DNA of 64,000 nucleotides from Bacteroidia bacterium. Its GTDB lineage: Bacteria > Bacteroidota > Bacteroidia > B-17B0 > Aurantibacillaceae. Location of the stretch: assembly GCA_018000995.1 (NCBI GenBank), contig JAGNIU010000013.1:31100-95099 (forward strand). The letters run 5' to 3'. The first letter of the stretch is position 1. Every line of letters starts with the position of its first letter. The notes beneath the pieces were generated by a model, which was not told the DNA's origin, made no database searches, and saw only the letters and a program-made list of their open reading frames with translations. Shown piece after piece: positions 17,202 to 25,788 of the stretch. The translations under genes and the position numbers were made by a program.

Positions 17202-18266
17202 TTAATTTACAAAAAACTTATTAAAGCGCGATACATTAACTTCTTCTAATAGTGGCTCGTTTGATTTAAAATAATTAACCAACCGTTGAGCAAAATACGG
17301 AGCCAACATAACCCCTTTAGTACCAAGTCCGTTAAATAGAAAAACGTTTTTATGTTTAGGATGCTGCCCCATAACAGGTCGACGATCGATAACCGATGGT
17401 CTTACACCGGCCTCATGTTTTAGTATGGCATAATCCACCTCCGATATTTTTTTGAACTTATCCTGTAATTCCTGAGTTGCCGATTGAGACTGATTTTCGT
17501 TTAAATCATCCCAATTATATGTAGCGCCTAACTTATAGGTATCACTTTCTAACTGCATCAAAAATGCATTCTTGTTAATGATATTTGTTCCAATATTGAC
17601 GTTCTTGGTTTTAATTGTTAGCACTTCACCTTTTGCAGGTTTAAACGGAACGTAATTAAAGTATGGGTTGTTTTTTATTAAGTATCCTTCAGCAAAAACA
17701 ATATTATTAGCGTTTATGTTTTTGTAAGAAATAGTTTCGCCAATACTTAAATCTTGATGATTGAATTCTTCAACCAACATACTTTGTTTCTCCATTAAAA
17801 ATAATTGAGTCGCTTCTAAAAATGTTTTTACATCAAGGTTGCCCGATTTTAAAACTTTAGAATAGCCAAACGCTGAAATTTTTATTCCGTTAAAATCATT
17901 GTCATGATAAATAGTTTTATCAAGATAATTTTCCAATTCCCCATTAGCTTTTTTCTTCCACAAATCAGCTTCTTGTTGTTCTGAAAACAATTTTACAATA
18001 TGGCGTTCGATAATTAGTGGGGTTTTAAATTTCAGTTCTGCTTGCTTGTAAAACGCTAAAAGCTCAGGCAACAAGTCGTCAATCATCCAACTTTTAGTTA
18101 ATCTTTTAAAAACAATCGGGTTCCAAATACCGGCTGCAATTTTTGAGCAAGATGATAATTCAGGTTTATCAATTAGGATTACAGTATAACCTGCCTCAAT
18201 AAGTTTTATCGATAAAACACTACCCGCAAGGCCCTGTCCAACAACTATAAAATCAACGTTTGTCAT
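17202..18266 (-). CDS. DAO-type FAD-dependent oxidoreductase
   Basis: The 354-residue protein starts with a Rossmann FAD motif (FIVVGQGLAGSVLSIKLIEAGY, split by VG-G-G) and ends with the second FAD contact VFLFNGLGTKGVMLAPYFA. It therefore belongs to the glycine/D-amino-acid oxidase group. SCSKIAAGIWNPIVFKR is characteristic of a Bacteroidota subgroup. The substrate is probably an amine or amino acid, unproven. It lies 12 nt upstream of the RimB-like gene and 17 nt downstream of a barrel-protein gene, on the same strand, and is likely in the rimK transcript. Confidence 0.8.
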   Translation of the reverse strand: MTNVDFIVVGQGLAGSVLSIKLIEAGYTVILIDKPELSSCSKIAAGIWNPIVFKRLTKSWMIDDLLPELLAFYKQAELKFKTPLIIERHIVKLFSEQQEADLWKKKANGELENYLDKTIYHDNDFNGIKISAFGYSKVLKSGNLDVKTFLEATQLFLMEKQSMLVEEFNHQDLSIGETISYKNINANNIVFAEGYLIKNNPYFNYVPFKPAKGEVLTIKTKNVNIGTNIINKNAFLMQLESDTYKLGATYNWDDLNENQSQSATQELQDKFKKISEVDYAILKHEAGVRPSVIDRRPVMGQHPKHKNVFLFNGLGTKGVMLAPYFAQRLVNYFKSNEPLLEEVNVSRFNKFFVN

Positions 18267-18283
18267 TTGAGTTAGATACCCTG

Positions 18284-18880
18284 CTATTTTTTCTTAGGCT
18301 TGTATCCTCTTTTTTCGCCTCTGTATGCTCCCGAAAAATAACAGATGATGCGGGCACCGGCCATTCTTTGAAGCGCTGTGATGTCAGCAAACAATTCAAT
18401 TCCTAAACCCACATCATATTTTACTTTATATACAGCCTGCAAACAAATATAACCGCCTAATGCGGTATTAGAAGTGACTTTAAATAAACCGGATGTATCT
18501 GTTGAACCTACTACGAAATAAGAATAAGAAGGCCCCACAAAACCAGCCAGATTAAATAAATTTTTCTCGTAGCGATAACCATAACAAAAGTGCCCTTGAA
18601 TATTTGTGTTACGCAAAAATTCGTCGCCACTCATAAAAAAACCCATCTGAAAATACTCTTTTTGTAAGTGAAATTGAAAATCAACATTCAATGCGCTTTG
18701 TATATCCTTCCTGATATCAGAGTACGCCTTACCTGCCCCAAAGGTTAGGTAACTATTATATTTACGATACCGCTTGCCGTCATATATAATTTCCTGCTTG
18801 CGATTATAAGGCAGAGTGTCTTTCTGAGCTAAACAGTACGAAAAGCAAAAAGTTAAAAATATGACGAAGGCATTTTTCAA
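18284..18880 (-). CDS. Predicted outer-membrane protein of unknown function
   Basis: The product of about 198 residues has a signal peptide (KNAFVIFLTFCFSYCLAQ) followed by short amphipathic strands (YNSYLTFGAGKAYSDI, FFMSGDEFLRNTNIQG) and a basic C-terminus rich in Lys and Arg. This looks like a small beta-barrel. No ATG gives a good start. A TTG at 18880 is placed just before the signal peptide, and a TTG at 18904 overlaps a TATAATTG promoter-like box, so 18880 is preferred with low certainty. It is the first gene of the minus-strand operon that contains rimK. Confidence 0.55.
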   Translation of the reverse strand: MKNAFVIFLTFCFSYCLAQKDTLPYNRKQEIIYDGKRYRKYNSYLTFGAGKAYSDIRKDIQSALNVDFQFHLQKEYFQMGFFMSGDEFLRNTNIQGHFCYGYRYEKNLFNLAGFVGPSYSYFVVGSTDTSGLFKVTSNTALGGYICLQAVYKVKYDVGLGIELFADITALQRMAGARIICYFSGAYRGEKRGYKPKKK

Positions 18881-18917
18881 TACTGCTAATTTACGTACAA
18901 TCAATTATATTTTGCGC

Positions 18918-18925
18918 TATATTTG
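18918..18925 (+). promoter_or_regulatory. -7 promoter box TATATTTG
   Basis: This is an exact TAnnTTTG match that ends 8 nt before the GTG start at 18934, so the transcript leader should be almost absent. It is divergent from the promoter of the rimK operon. Confidence 0.55.
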
Positions 18926-18933
18926 TTGTAATT

Positions 18934-19446
18934 GTGAAGTTTCCCCTAAACATATTAATAATAACTTTAACGGCTATCTTGAGTTCTTGTGGTGGTGGCG
19001 AGCCGAATGCCATTAAAAACATCGATAAAGATTCAACTGCTAATTCTTTTAAGTGGATTGAGGGTAAATATATTGTAATGAATGATGAGGCCGGATTTTA
19101 TTACGAAGAATGGATTAAAGTTGACAAGAACAACTATACCGGAATAGGGTATGCCTTAACCCGTGATTGCATTGATACGGTTTTTAGTATGAAAATGCGA
19201 CTAATACACGAAAAAGAAAAAACAACTCTGTTTTACGATGTAAAAAATCAGAACGAAAACAAAGAAACCGAATTTACTTTAACCAAAGGCGAAAATAATG
19301 TTTATGTTTTCGAAAATCCCTTTCGCGACTTCCCTTCCATTATGCAATACAAAATTCTTGGCGATTCGGTTATAGAAGTTACCGAAAGAGGTTTTGCCAA
19401 AAATAAAGAAAAGGTTATCGAATACAGGGCCACCAAAATGAATTAG
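18934..19446 (+). CDS. Lipoprotein resembling DUF6265
   Basis: The 170-residue protein has a lipobox (ILSSC, Cys at about residue 19) followed by GGG, so it should be lipidated and held at a membrane. The mature part (FKWIEGKYIVMNDEAGFYYEEWIKV and ENPFRDFPSIMQYKIL) follows the pattern of the DUF6265 family, whose members have a small lipocalin-like barrel of unknown function. The start is a GTG. Its stop codon overlaps the stop of the converging SprA-like gene by 4 nt. Confidence 0.65.
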   Translation: MKFPLNILIITLTAILSSCGGGEPNAIKNIDKDSTANSFKWIEGKYIVMNDEAGFYYEEWIKVDKNNYTGIGYALTRDCIDTVFSMKMRLIHEKEKTTLFYDVKNQNENKETEFTLTKGENNVYVFENPFRDFPSIMQYKILGDSVIEVTERGFAKNKEKVIEYRATKMN

Positions 19447-22400
19447 AAAAACGCTCTTACCTGTGCCCCACCAATATGTACAATTTTTGAATTAGGCGAT
19501 TTTCTACCGTCGTAATTTAAACTTACCTGAATGTTTCCGGTTAAATTCCGTTGGTAACTGATAACCCAGGTATAATTATATCCCGGCTTTAAAGCGTTTA
19601 ACATTTCGTAAGCTACCGGAGAATTTTCTACATCATTATAAGTAATAGTTAAAAAATCGGCACGTAAATTAAAGCTGCCTTTTTCCGATTGATTGTAACG
19701 CATTTCTATTGCATAATCGTTAATTAAAGCTTTTTGAAAACCACCCTCACCTAAATTTTGCTTTTGCGTATACTTAAAAATAGCACTTAACCTAAAAGCA
19801 GTATTAGGCTGGAAACTCAATTTCTCCTCCATATCATAAAATTCAATTTTATAATTACGCGTGACAAAAAACTGAGAGGCATATGTTTTAAATCCACCCG
19901 AATTATTACTTAAAAAACTCCAGGCTTTTAAAAAGTTTAAACGGATTCTCACTTCATGCGAGAAATTATCACGCGAATCGAAACCATTTAATAATAATTG
20001 CTTGTTTTTGTTATTCAAGAAAGTATAATCCATACCAAAAAAGGTGGCCGACTGGTTAAAAAATAAACTCTGACGCAAAGCATAATTGGTTGATAAAAGC
20101 GAGGTGTCACTTACACTACTCGAGAAGAAATCATAATTAAAAAACTGTCCATTGTCGTAAGTTTTATTGTCAACCCGATAAACAGATTGAGTGGCAAAAC
20201 GCGAAATAAATTTTGTAAAACCACCACTCGTCTCTTTTAAAAATACACTTGGTCGTAGGTTAAACGAAAAACTCAATTGATTTTGTAACACTTTTACATA
20301 TTGGTTGGTTGGTGTGTATACTCTTATGTATTTTGCCTGATCGCTATATTGCGCAATTTCAAATTCATTTAATTCCTTAATGGCGTTTCCGTTATAATCA
20401 TTCCAAGCATATTGCCCCTGCCCCGGTGCCACTTCTATATAATAAAACTCTTTTTTGTTTTCGAGACCATAACCTGTTTCGTAAAATAAGGTAGCTGAAA
20501 TAAATCCTTTTATTAAACGCGGACTATACTCCAAACGACTCAATAAAGTATTATCCGGTTTTAAAGAAGTGCCAACAATATTTTTTAAATGCAATTCGCG
20601 ATAAGTAAAATAAAAAGTGATGGGATGGTTTCGCAGGCTGTAAATGCCTAATTGCATACCAATGTTTTGAGCGTATGTACTGTCTTTTATTTCTTTACCA
20701 TAAGCTTGCTTATCTCTGCGTTCGCGGTAAAATAATTTTATTTTATTTTTTGCAGAATCCGTATTTGAAATGCTCGCTTCCCAATCCCAGAATTGATACG
20801 TTCTTGGCATGATAGTATTAGTAAGCGATGATTTGAAAATATTATTCTCAAATTCATCACTTAAGGTTAATCGTACCTTGCCAAGTCCTTGCGATATTAA
20901 ACTTTTGTGGCGGTAAAACTCTGTGTTAATTGGATTATTATTTGTGGTTAAATATGATCCACTATAATCAGAAACAAATTTTCCTTTTGTATAGAGTGCT
21001 TTTAACTGTTGTTTGTAGCCCGCAAAAAAACTTCCTTCCTGAAAAGTATTGAAACCATACATCAAACGGTACCGGTTTGCTTTTTCTACTCCTACTTCAG
21101 CAAAAGCTATATGCTGATCGGCATTAATTGCATCCACATAAGGCCGGTTCCAATCACGTTGAAATTCAATTGAACGAAACCGCTCCACTTGCGTAAAATT
21201 TTGTTGCAGATATTCGTAATTCAAATTATATACCATTTTTACAGGCACTTTATCATTCGTGTCTTTTTGCAAATAGCTTTTATTTAAACTTTTGAATTTG
21301 TACCCGTAACCTTGGTCGTTATAACTATCGTGAGGACTAAACGTATTAATATCATTTTTAGTAAACACACCTTCCATAACCAAATTATGATTTGCGTTAA
21401 AAGTGTACTCGAAACCGCCTGTTGCCATTTGATGTTGCTTTGGTGTAACTAGAGGGATTAGCGGTTCGTAATTTCCTTGCGGCACACCGGCAATTGGCGC
21501 TACCCATTTATAAACTTTACCATTGGCAGTTGATGTTACCTGAATGTAATTTCCTTTTAGCGCACCAACAATTGAAAAACGAACACGGTATTTTGCACTA
21601 TCAGGATTTGTTGAATAAACAAAAATACCAGGGTACAAAACAGAACTTACCGTTGTATCTTTCTTCCAATAAAAAACTTCCGAATCATTAAACGAAGCTA
21701 ACTCTGCTCCCGAATAAACAGCTTTACTTAAAGTATCACCAATATCAAACATCACTTTCTTTTGGTCTTGCGTTAAAACTTGTTGAAGCGAACGGTTTTT
21801 ATTATCCTGCTCACTAAAAACATTTCCAAAAATTTTCAATCTGCCAATCTCCACTTCTTCACCAAAAAAAGCTAAAGACCTTCCATAATTTCTTTCTGCG
21901 TATTGAAACTCCGCCGTAATACGTTTGTCTTTTGTAATAATTTGCTTGGCTGTAAATGTTAATTCAGCCGTGTTATAATCAATTATATAATCGTTTTCTT
22001 GTCCGCGTTGCAATAATCTTCCATCCAAATAAATTTTTTCTGTTCCTGATAAAACAATAATAAATGGTTCGTTATTTGCCCCGGTTAAACGATAAGGACC
22101 TTGATTATTTTCTGTACCAATAATTATATTCCTTGCAAATTTCCCTTTAGAAACTGCACCTGCTACTTGTGTTTTAAAGGTGATAGCTTTTTTTCCGGCA
22201 CTGTCTTTATACGTATTAGAAATATAAGCCCCTTGTGCACGTTTATAAAAATTCATGAAATATGAATTGGAAGGGCGCGACAACTGATAATCACCCACAA
22301 TTAATTTTGTATTGTAATTAGAAAGTTGAATAAATACTTTATCAAACTCCTGCAATTGCGCTGTAGTTCCATCCGCCTGAAATGGAATATTATTGTCGGT

Positions 22401-22928
22401 AGCGGCCATTACCATATCAATTTCGGGAGTTAATTTGCCACTCACTTGTAAATTTAAGTTTGAGTTCACAACCACATCCTGATTATTTCCAAACGTAATT
22501 CCCCTGCTAATACTTCCGTTTTTATTCAAACCATCGTTCATAAATAAACTATTTGAATTTGGCGATTCGTTAAAAGAAATAGAAAACGGATTGCTTGGTC
22601 GCGATAAATCTTTTGTAATCATCGCAGGATCTTTATGAAAATAATTTTTCTCTAAATTATAAGGGAGTGTTTTATAACTTATCACTAATCCATCTGGTCG
22701 CGGACTTCCTTTTTCAAAAATAATAGCATGGCGCCTGTAATCAACTTTATATTTAACTGTGCTATCATTTACATTTATACTTCCGGGTACTAAACTCAAC
22801 GAATCAAGATAAATGGTGTCGTTTGAAGTAATAAATAACTTTGTTTTTTGAGATTGGTTTAATTGCGAAAACGCCGCTCCTGTTATAAAACAGAAAACAA
22901 TAAGAAGCAGTCGTTGTTTAGTTTTCAC
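19443..22928 (-). CDS. Large SprA-like outer-membrane beta-barrel protein
   Basis: The 1161-residue protein has a signal peptide (LLLIVFCFITGAAFSQ). Its N-terminal third contains blocks close to the T9SS translocon SprA: GSISRGITFGNNQDVVVNSN, LQVSGKLTPEIDMVMAATDN and LQEFDKVFIQL. The remainder alternates short amphipathic strands and ends in Phe (QVRAFF), as expected for a barrel inserted by the BAM machinery. SprA proper is about twice as long, so this is a shorter relative, not the translocon itself. The start is a GTG. The gene is monocistronic and divergent from xthA. I infer a surface or transport role. Confidence 0.65.
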   Translation of the reverse strand: MKTKQRLLLIVFCFITGAAFSQLNQSQKTKLFITSNDTIYLDSLSLVPGSINVNDSTVKYKVDYRRHAIIFEKGSPRPDGLVISYKTLPYNLEKNYFHKDPAMITKDLSRPSNPFSISFNESPNSNSLFMNDGLNKNGSISRGITFGNNQDVVVNSNLNLQVSGKLTPEIDMVMAATDNNIPFQADGTTAQLQEFDKVFIQLSNYNTKLIVGDYQLSRPSNSYFMNFYKRAQGAYISNTYKDSAGKKAITFKTQVAGAVSKGKFARNIIIGTENNQGPYRLTGANNEPFIIVLSGTEKIYLDGRLLQRGQENDYIIDYNTAELTFTAKQIITKDKRITAEFQYAERNYGRSLAFFGEEVEIGRLKIFGNVFSEQDNKNRSLQQVLTQDQKKVMFDIGDTLSKAVYSGAELASFNDSEVFYWKKDTTVSSVLYPGIFVYSTNPDSAKYRVRFSIVGALKGNYIQVTSTANGKVYKWVAPIAGVPQGNYEPLIPLVTPKQHQMATGGFEYTFNANHNLVMEGVFTKNDINTFSPHDSYNDQGYGYKFKSLNKSYLQKDTNDKVPVKMVYNLNYEYLQQNFTQVERFRSIEFQRDWNRPYVDAINADQHIAFAEVGVEKANRYRLMYGFNTFQEGSFFAGYKQQLKALYTKGKFVSDYSGSYLTTNNNPINTEFYRHKSLISQGLGKVRLTLSDEFENNIFKSSLTNTIMPRTYQFWDWEASISNTDSAKNKIKLFYRERRDKQAYGKEIKDSTYAQNIGMQLGIYSLRNHPITFYFTYRELHLKNIVGTSLKPDNTLLSRLEYSPRLIKGFISATLFYETGYGLENKKEFYYIEVAPGQGQYAWNDYNGNAIKELNEFEIAQYSDQAKYIRVYTPTNQYVKVLQNQLSFSFNLRPSVFLKETSGGFTKFISRFATQSVYRVDNKTYDNGQFFNYDFFSSSVSDTSLLSTNYALRQSLFFNQSATFFGMDYTFLNNKNKQLLLNGFDSRDNFSHEVRIRLNFLKAWSFLSNNSGGFKTYASQFFVTRNYKIEFYDMEEKLSFQPNTAFRLSAIFKYTQKQNLGEGGFQKALINDYAIEMRYNQSEKGSFNLRADFLTITYNDVENSPVAYEMLNALKPGYNYTWVISYQRNLTGNIQVSLNYDGRKSPNSKIVHIGGAQVRAFF

Positions 22929-23020
22929 AAAAAAATATAGGTTTTTAAAGATATAAAATCCCTGTTAACACAGCAGAGAGTATTCTAATGTAAAACGGAA
23001 AAAAGTCTTTATAAATTGTG

Positions 23021-23051
23021 TTTGTGAGCCCATATTAAATTGATACTTTAG
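23021..23051 (+). promoter_or_regulatory. Promoter of the exonuclease III gene
   Basis: TTTG at 23021-23024 and TACTTTAG at 23044-23051 are 19 nt apart. The -7 element differs from TAnnTTTG at one base. The predicted leader is about 13 nt. Confidence 0.45.
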
Positions 23052-23068
23052 AGCCAAATTACCGGATT

Positions 23069-23836
23069 ATGCCTCGCATTATTACATACAACGTTAACGG
23101 AATACGTGCTGCCATGGGCAAGGGATTAATTGACTGGATGCGTGCTGCGGACCCTGATATTTTATGTGTTCAAGAGATTAAAGCATCACCCGAACAAGTA
23201 GGTGTATTTGAATTTGAGGAGTTGGGTTATCACCACTATTGGCATCCTGCTCAAAAAAAGGGATATAGCGGTGTTGCCATTTTTTCGAAGCAAAAACCTA
23301 ATAAAGTAGAATACGGTTGTGGGATTCCTGAATATGATTTTGAAGGTCGTTTTATTAGAGCCGATTACGGAGATACTTCAGTTATTAGTGTTTATCACCC
23401 TAGCGGAAGTAGTGGTGAGGAGCGACAAGCCTTCAAGATGAAGTGGTTAAGTGATTTTCAAAACTATATTAAAGATTTAGAAAAAAAACGGCCAAAACTT
23501 ATTGTGTCTGGTGATTACAATATTTGCCATAAAGCCATTGATATTCATAATCCCATTTCTAATGCCAAAACCTCAGGCTTTTTACCAGAAGAGAGGGAAT
23601 GGATGGAGCAGTTTATACAATCAGGATTCGTGGATACATTCCGACATTTCAATAAAGAGCCGCATCAGTATAGTTGGTGGAGCTATCGTGCCGGATCGAG
23701 GGGGAAAAATTTGGGATGGCGCATTGATTATAACATGGTTACGAAAAACCTTGAAAACCAACTCAAACGCTCGGTAATTCTGCCCGAAGCAATGCATAGC
23801 GACCACTGTCCCGTTATGCTCGAAATTGACTTTTAA
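23069..23836 (+). CDS. xthA: Exodeoxyribonuclease III / AP endonuclease
   Basis: The enzyme cuts DNA at abasic sites and removes 3' blocks in base-excision repair. The 255-residue protein is a complete EEP-fold nuclease: IITYNVNGIRAAMGKG at the N-terminus (metal Asn), CVQEIKA (metal Glu), YHPSGS, VSGDYNICH (Asp and Asn), and GWRIDYNMVT with AMHSDHCPVMLEI (catalytic Asp-His pair) at the end. Length and motif order are those of the Xth family. It stands alone with its own promoter and a small GC hairpin 10 nt after the stop. Confidence 0.93.
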   Translation: MPRIITYNVNGIRAAMGKGLIDWMRAADPDILCVQEIKASPEQVGVFEFEELGYHHYWHPAQKKGYSGVAIFSKQKPNKVEYGCGIPEYDFEGRFIRADYGDTSVISVYHPSGSSGEERQAFKMKWLSDFQNYIKDLEKKRPKLIVSGDYNICHKAIDIHNPISNAKTSGFLPEEREWMEQFIQSGFVDTFRHFNKEPHQYSWWSYRAGSRGKNLGWRIDYNMVTKNLENQLKRSVILPEAMHSDHCPVMLEIDF

Positions 23837-23846
23837 AGAGGGCTTG

Positions 23847-23859
23847 CCCCTAAATGGGG
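23847..23859 (+). terminator. Possible weak terminator after xthA
   Basis: The hairpin CCCC-TAAAT-GGGG lies 10 nt after the stop codon. No T run follows it, so termination efficiency is doubtful. It may instead be part of a short repeat. Confidence 0.3.
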
Positions 23860-23908
23860 GAAATATTAAATTATTACTAAAAAAATTAGTTTTTTTTACT
23901 TAAAAGAT

Positions 23909-23916
23909 TAATTTTG
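23909..23916 (+). promoter_or_regulatory. -7 promoter box TAATTTTG
   Basis: This is an exact TAnnTTTG match 29 nt before the ATG at 23946 of the peptide-binding lipoprotein. Confidence 0.5.
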
Positions 23917-23945
23917 TGGGGTATAACAGACTTATTTTTAGCTCT

Positions 23946-25709
23946 ATGAATAAATATTTTGGCGCAGTAATAATTCCAATTTTGGCTTTAGGGCTTTTTA
24001 GCTCTTGTGGTGGTGGTGATAATAAAGATCATGGCGGATCAGAAGCAAAAGGTGGAATTTATTTAGGTGGCGTTGCCCGCCTGAACGAAGTGGAAAACAT
24101 TAAAAGTCTTTTCCCAATTTCTATTAACGATCAAGTGAGTTTTCACTTAGGCGCTCAGGTATATGAGGGGTTATTAAAATTTAATCAAACTGATTTAAGT
24201 TTAATGCCTGCATTGGCTACTCGTTGGGATATCAGCGCAGATCAAACGGAATACACTTTCCATTTACGTCAAGGTGTTGTGTTTCATGACGACCCTTGTT
24301 TTCCTGACGGAAAAGGAAGAGCTGTAACTGCAAATGATTTTAAATATTGTTTGGATAAACTTTGTGTTTCTGATCCAACTAATAACTTATTTGATTACAC
24401 TTTCAAAGATCGCGTTTCAGGTGCAAACGAATCTTTCGAAGCATCAAAAACAGGGAAAAAAATTGGTTGTTCAGGTGTTAAAGTAATTAACGACTCTACT
24501 CTTTCAATTAAATTATATCACTCTGATCCAAGCTTCATGAATATTTTAGCGATGCCTTGTGTTTATGTTTATCCACAAGAAGCATTTGCAAAATACGGAA
24601 CTGATATGCGTACTAAAACTGTTGGTACCGGTCCTTTCGCTATTGAAACTGTAAAAGAAGGTGAAGTTATTATCATGAAGAAAAATCCTAACTATTGGGG
24701 TGTTGATGTTCATGGAAATAAATTACCTTACTTAGATGGTATTAAGTGGACGTTCATCCGCGAAAAACAATCTGAAGTATTAGAATTTAAACGTGGTAAT
24801 TTAGATATGATTTACCGTATTCCGGTTGCTATGTTCCATGAATTAATGGGAGATTTAGAGCACGCGAAAGAACGTAAATCAGAATTTAATATTTTAAACT
24901 CTGTTGCTTTAAACACTAACTATTACGGATTCAACACCAAAAGCCCTATCTTCTCTAAAAAAGAAGTTCGTCAGGCGTTTAACTATGCGATCGACCGTCA
25001 AAAAATTGCTGATTTCACTTTACAAGGTGAAGTTAATCCTGCAAACTACGGTATCGTTCCGTATAACGAGGCTTTCGAAAAAGCAGGTTACAATTATAAA
25101 GAAGTTGGTGGCTATAGCTACGATCCTGCAAAAGCAAAAGAATTAATGAAACAAGCAGGTTATCCTGATGGAAAAGGTTTCCCGAAATTAGTTCTTGAAA
25201 TTAATGGTGGTGGTGGCGACCGTAATATTTTAACAGCTGAAGTAATTCAGAAAATGTTAAAGGAAAATATCAATGTTGATTTTGAAATTAACACTGTGCC
25301 TTTCGCTGAACATATCGAAAACGTACAAACCGCGAAAATCGATTTCTTCCGTTATGGCTGGACTGCTGATTATCCGGATCCTGAAACATTCCTTGCTAAT
25401 TTCTACGGTAAAAATGTACCTGCAACTTTACAGGAAAAATCTTATACAAACTTTACGCGTTACACTAATCCACGTTTCGATTCATTGTATATGGCAGCGC
25501 GCTTTATAATGGACGGCGCTAAACGTTTTGAGATGTTATCTCAAGCAGAAAAATTATTAGTTGAAGACGCTCCTCTCATGGCTATTTATTATGACGAGAA
25601 CTTCCGTTTAGAGCATTTAAACGTTCGTAATTTACCTGAGAACTCAATGAACTTTATGGATTTAACAACTACTTACCTTATCCCTGCCGATAAGATGAAG
25701 AAGAAATAA
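23946..25709 (+). CDS. Peptide/solute-binding lipoprotein of ABC transporters (SBP family 5)
   Basis: The 587-residue protein has a lipobox (ALGLFSSCGGG). It then shows the OppA/DppA signature sequence with YEGLLKFNQTDLSLMPALAT, FHLRQGVVFHDDPCF and RAVTANDFKYCLDKL, and a C-terminal WTADYPDPETFLANFYG. Such proteins capture oligopeptides or related solutes for an inner-membrane ABC importer. No permease or ATPase gene is next to it, so the partner must be elsewhere or the protein acts as a sensor. The ATG at 23946 is preferred over the GTG at 23916, which overlaps the promoter box. A strong terminator follows. Confidence 0.88.
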   Translation: MNKYFGAVIIPILALGLFSSCGGGDNKDHGGSEAKGGIYLGGVARLNEVENIKSLFPISINDQVSFHLGAQVYEGLLKFNQTDLSLMPALATRWDISADQTEYTFHLRQGVVFHDDPCFPDGKGRAVTANDFKYCLDKLCVSDPTNNLFDYTFKDRVSGANESFEASKTGKKIGCSGVKVINDSTLSIKLYHSDPSFMNILAMPCVYVYPQEAFAKYGTDMRTKTVGTGPFAIETVKEGEVIIMKKNPNYWGVDVHGNKLPYLDGIKWTFIREKQSEVLEFKRGNLDMIYRIPVAMFHELMGDLEHAKERKSEFNILNSVALNTNYYGFNTKSPIFSKKEVRQAFNYAIDRQKIADFTLQGEVNPANYGIVPYNEAFEKAGYNYKEVGGYSYDPAKAKELMKQAGYPDGKGFPKLVLEINGGGGDRNILTAEVIQKMLKENINVDFEINTVPFAEHIENVQTAKIDFFRYGWTADYPDPETFLANFYGKNVPATLQEKSYTNFTRYTNPRFDSLYMAARFIMDGAKRFEMLSQAEKLLVEDAPLMAIYYDENFRLEHLNVRNLPENSMNFMDLTTTYLIPADKMKKK

Positions 25710-25730
25710 TGTTTTAAATCATTTTTAAAA

Positions 25731-25758
25731 ACCCCGGTCAAATTTGATCGGGGTTTTT
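25731..25758 (+). terminator. Rho-independent terminator
   Basis: The stem ACCCCG(GT)/CGGGGT has a short AT-rich loop and a run of T residues. It lies about 20 nt after the peptide-binding lipoprotein stop. Confidence 0.8.
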
Positions 25759-25772
25759 TATTTTTATATCCT

Positions 25773-25780
25773 TAACTTTA
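25773..25780 (+). promoter_or_regulatory. -7-like box TAACTTTA before ispD
   Basis: The box differs from TAnnTTTG only in the last base and ends 8 nt before the ispD ATG. Only a very short leader is possible, because the preceding terminator lies immediately upstream. Confidence 0.4.
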
Positions 25781-25788
25781 TAAGGTAA

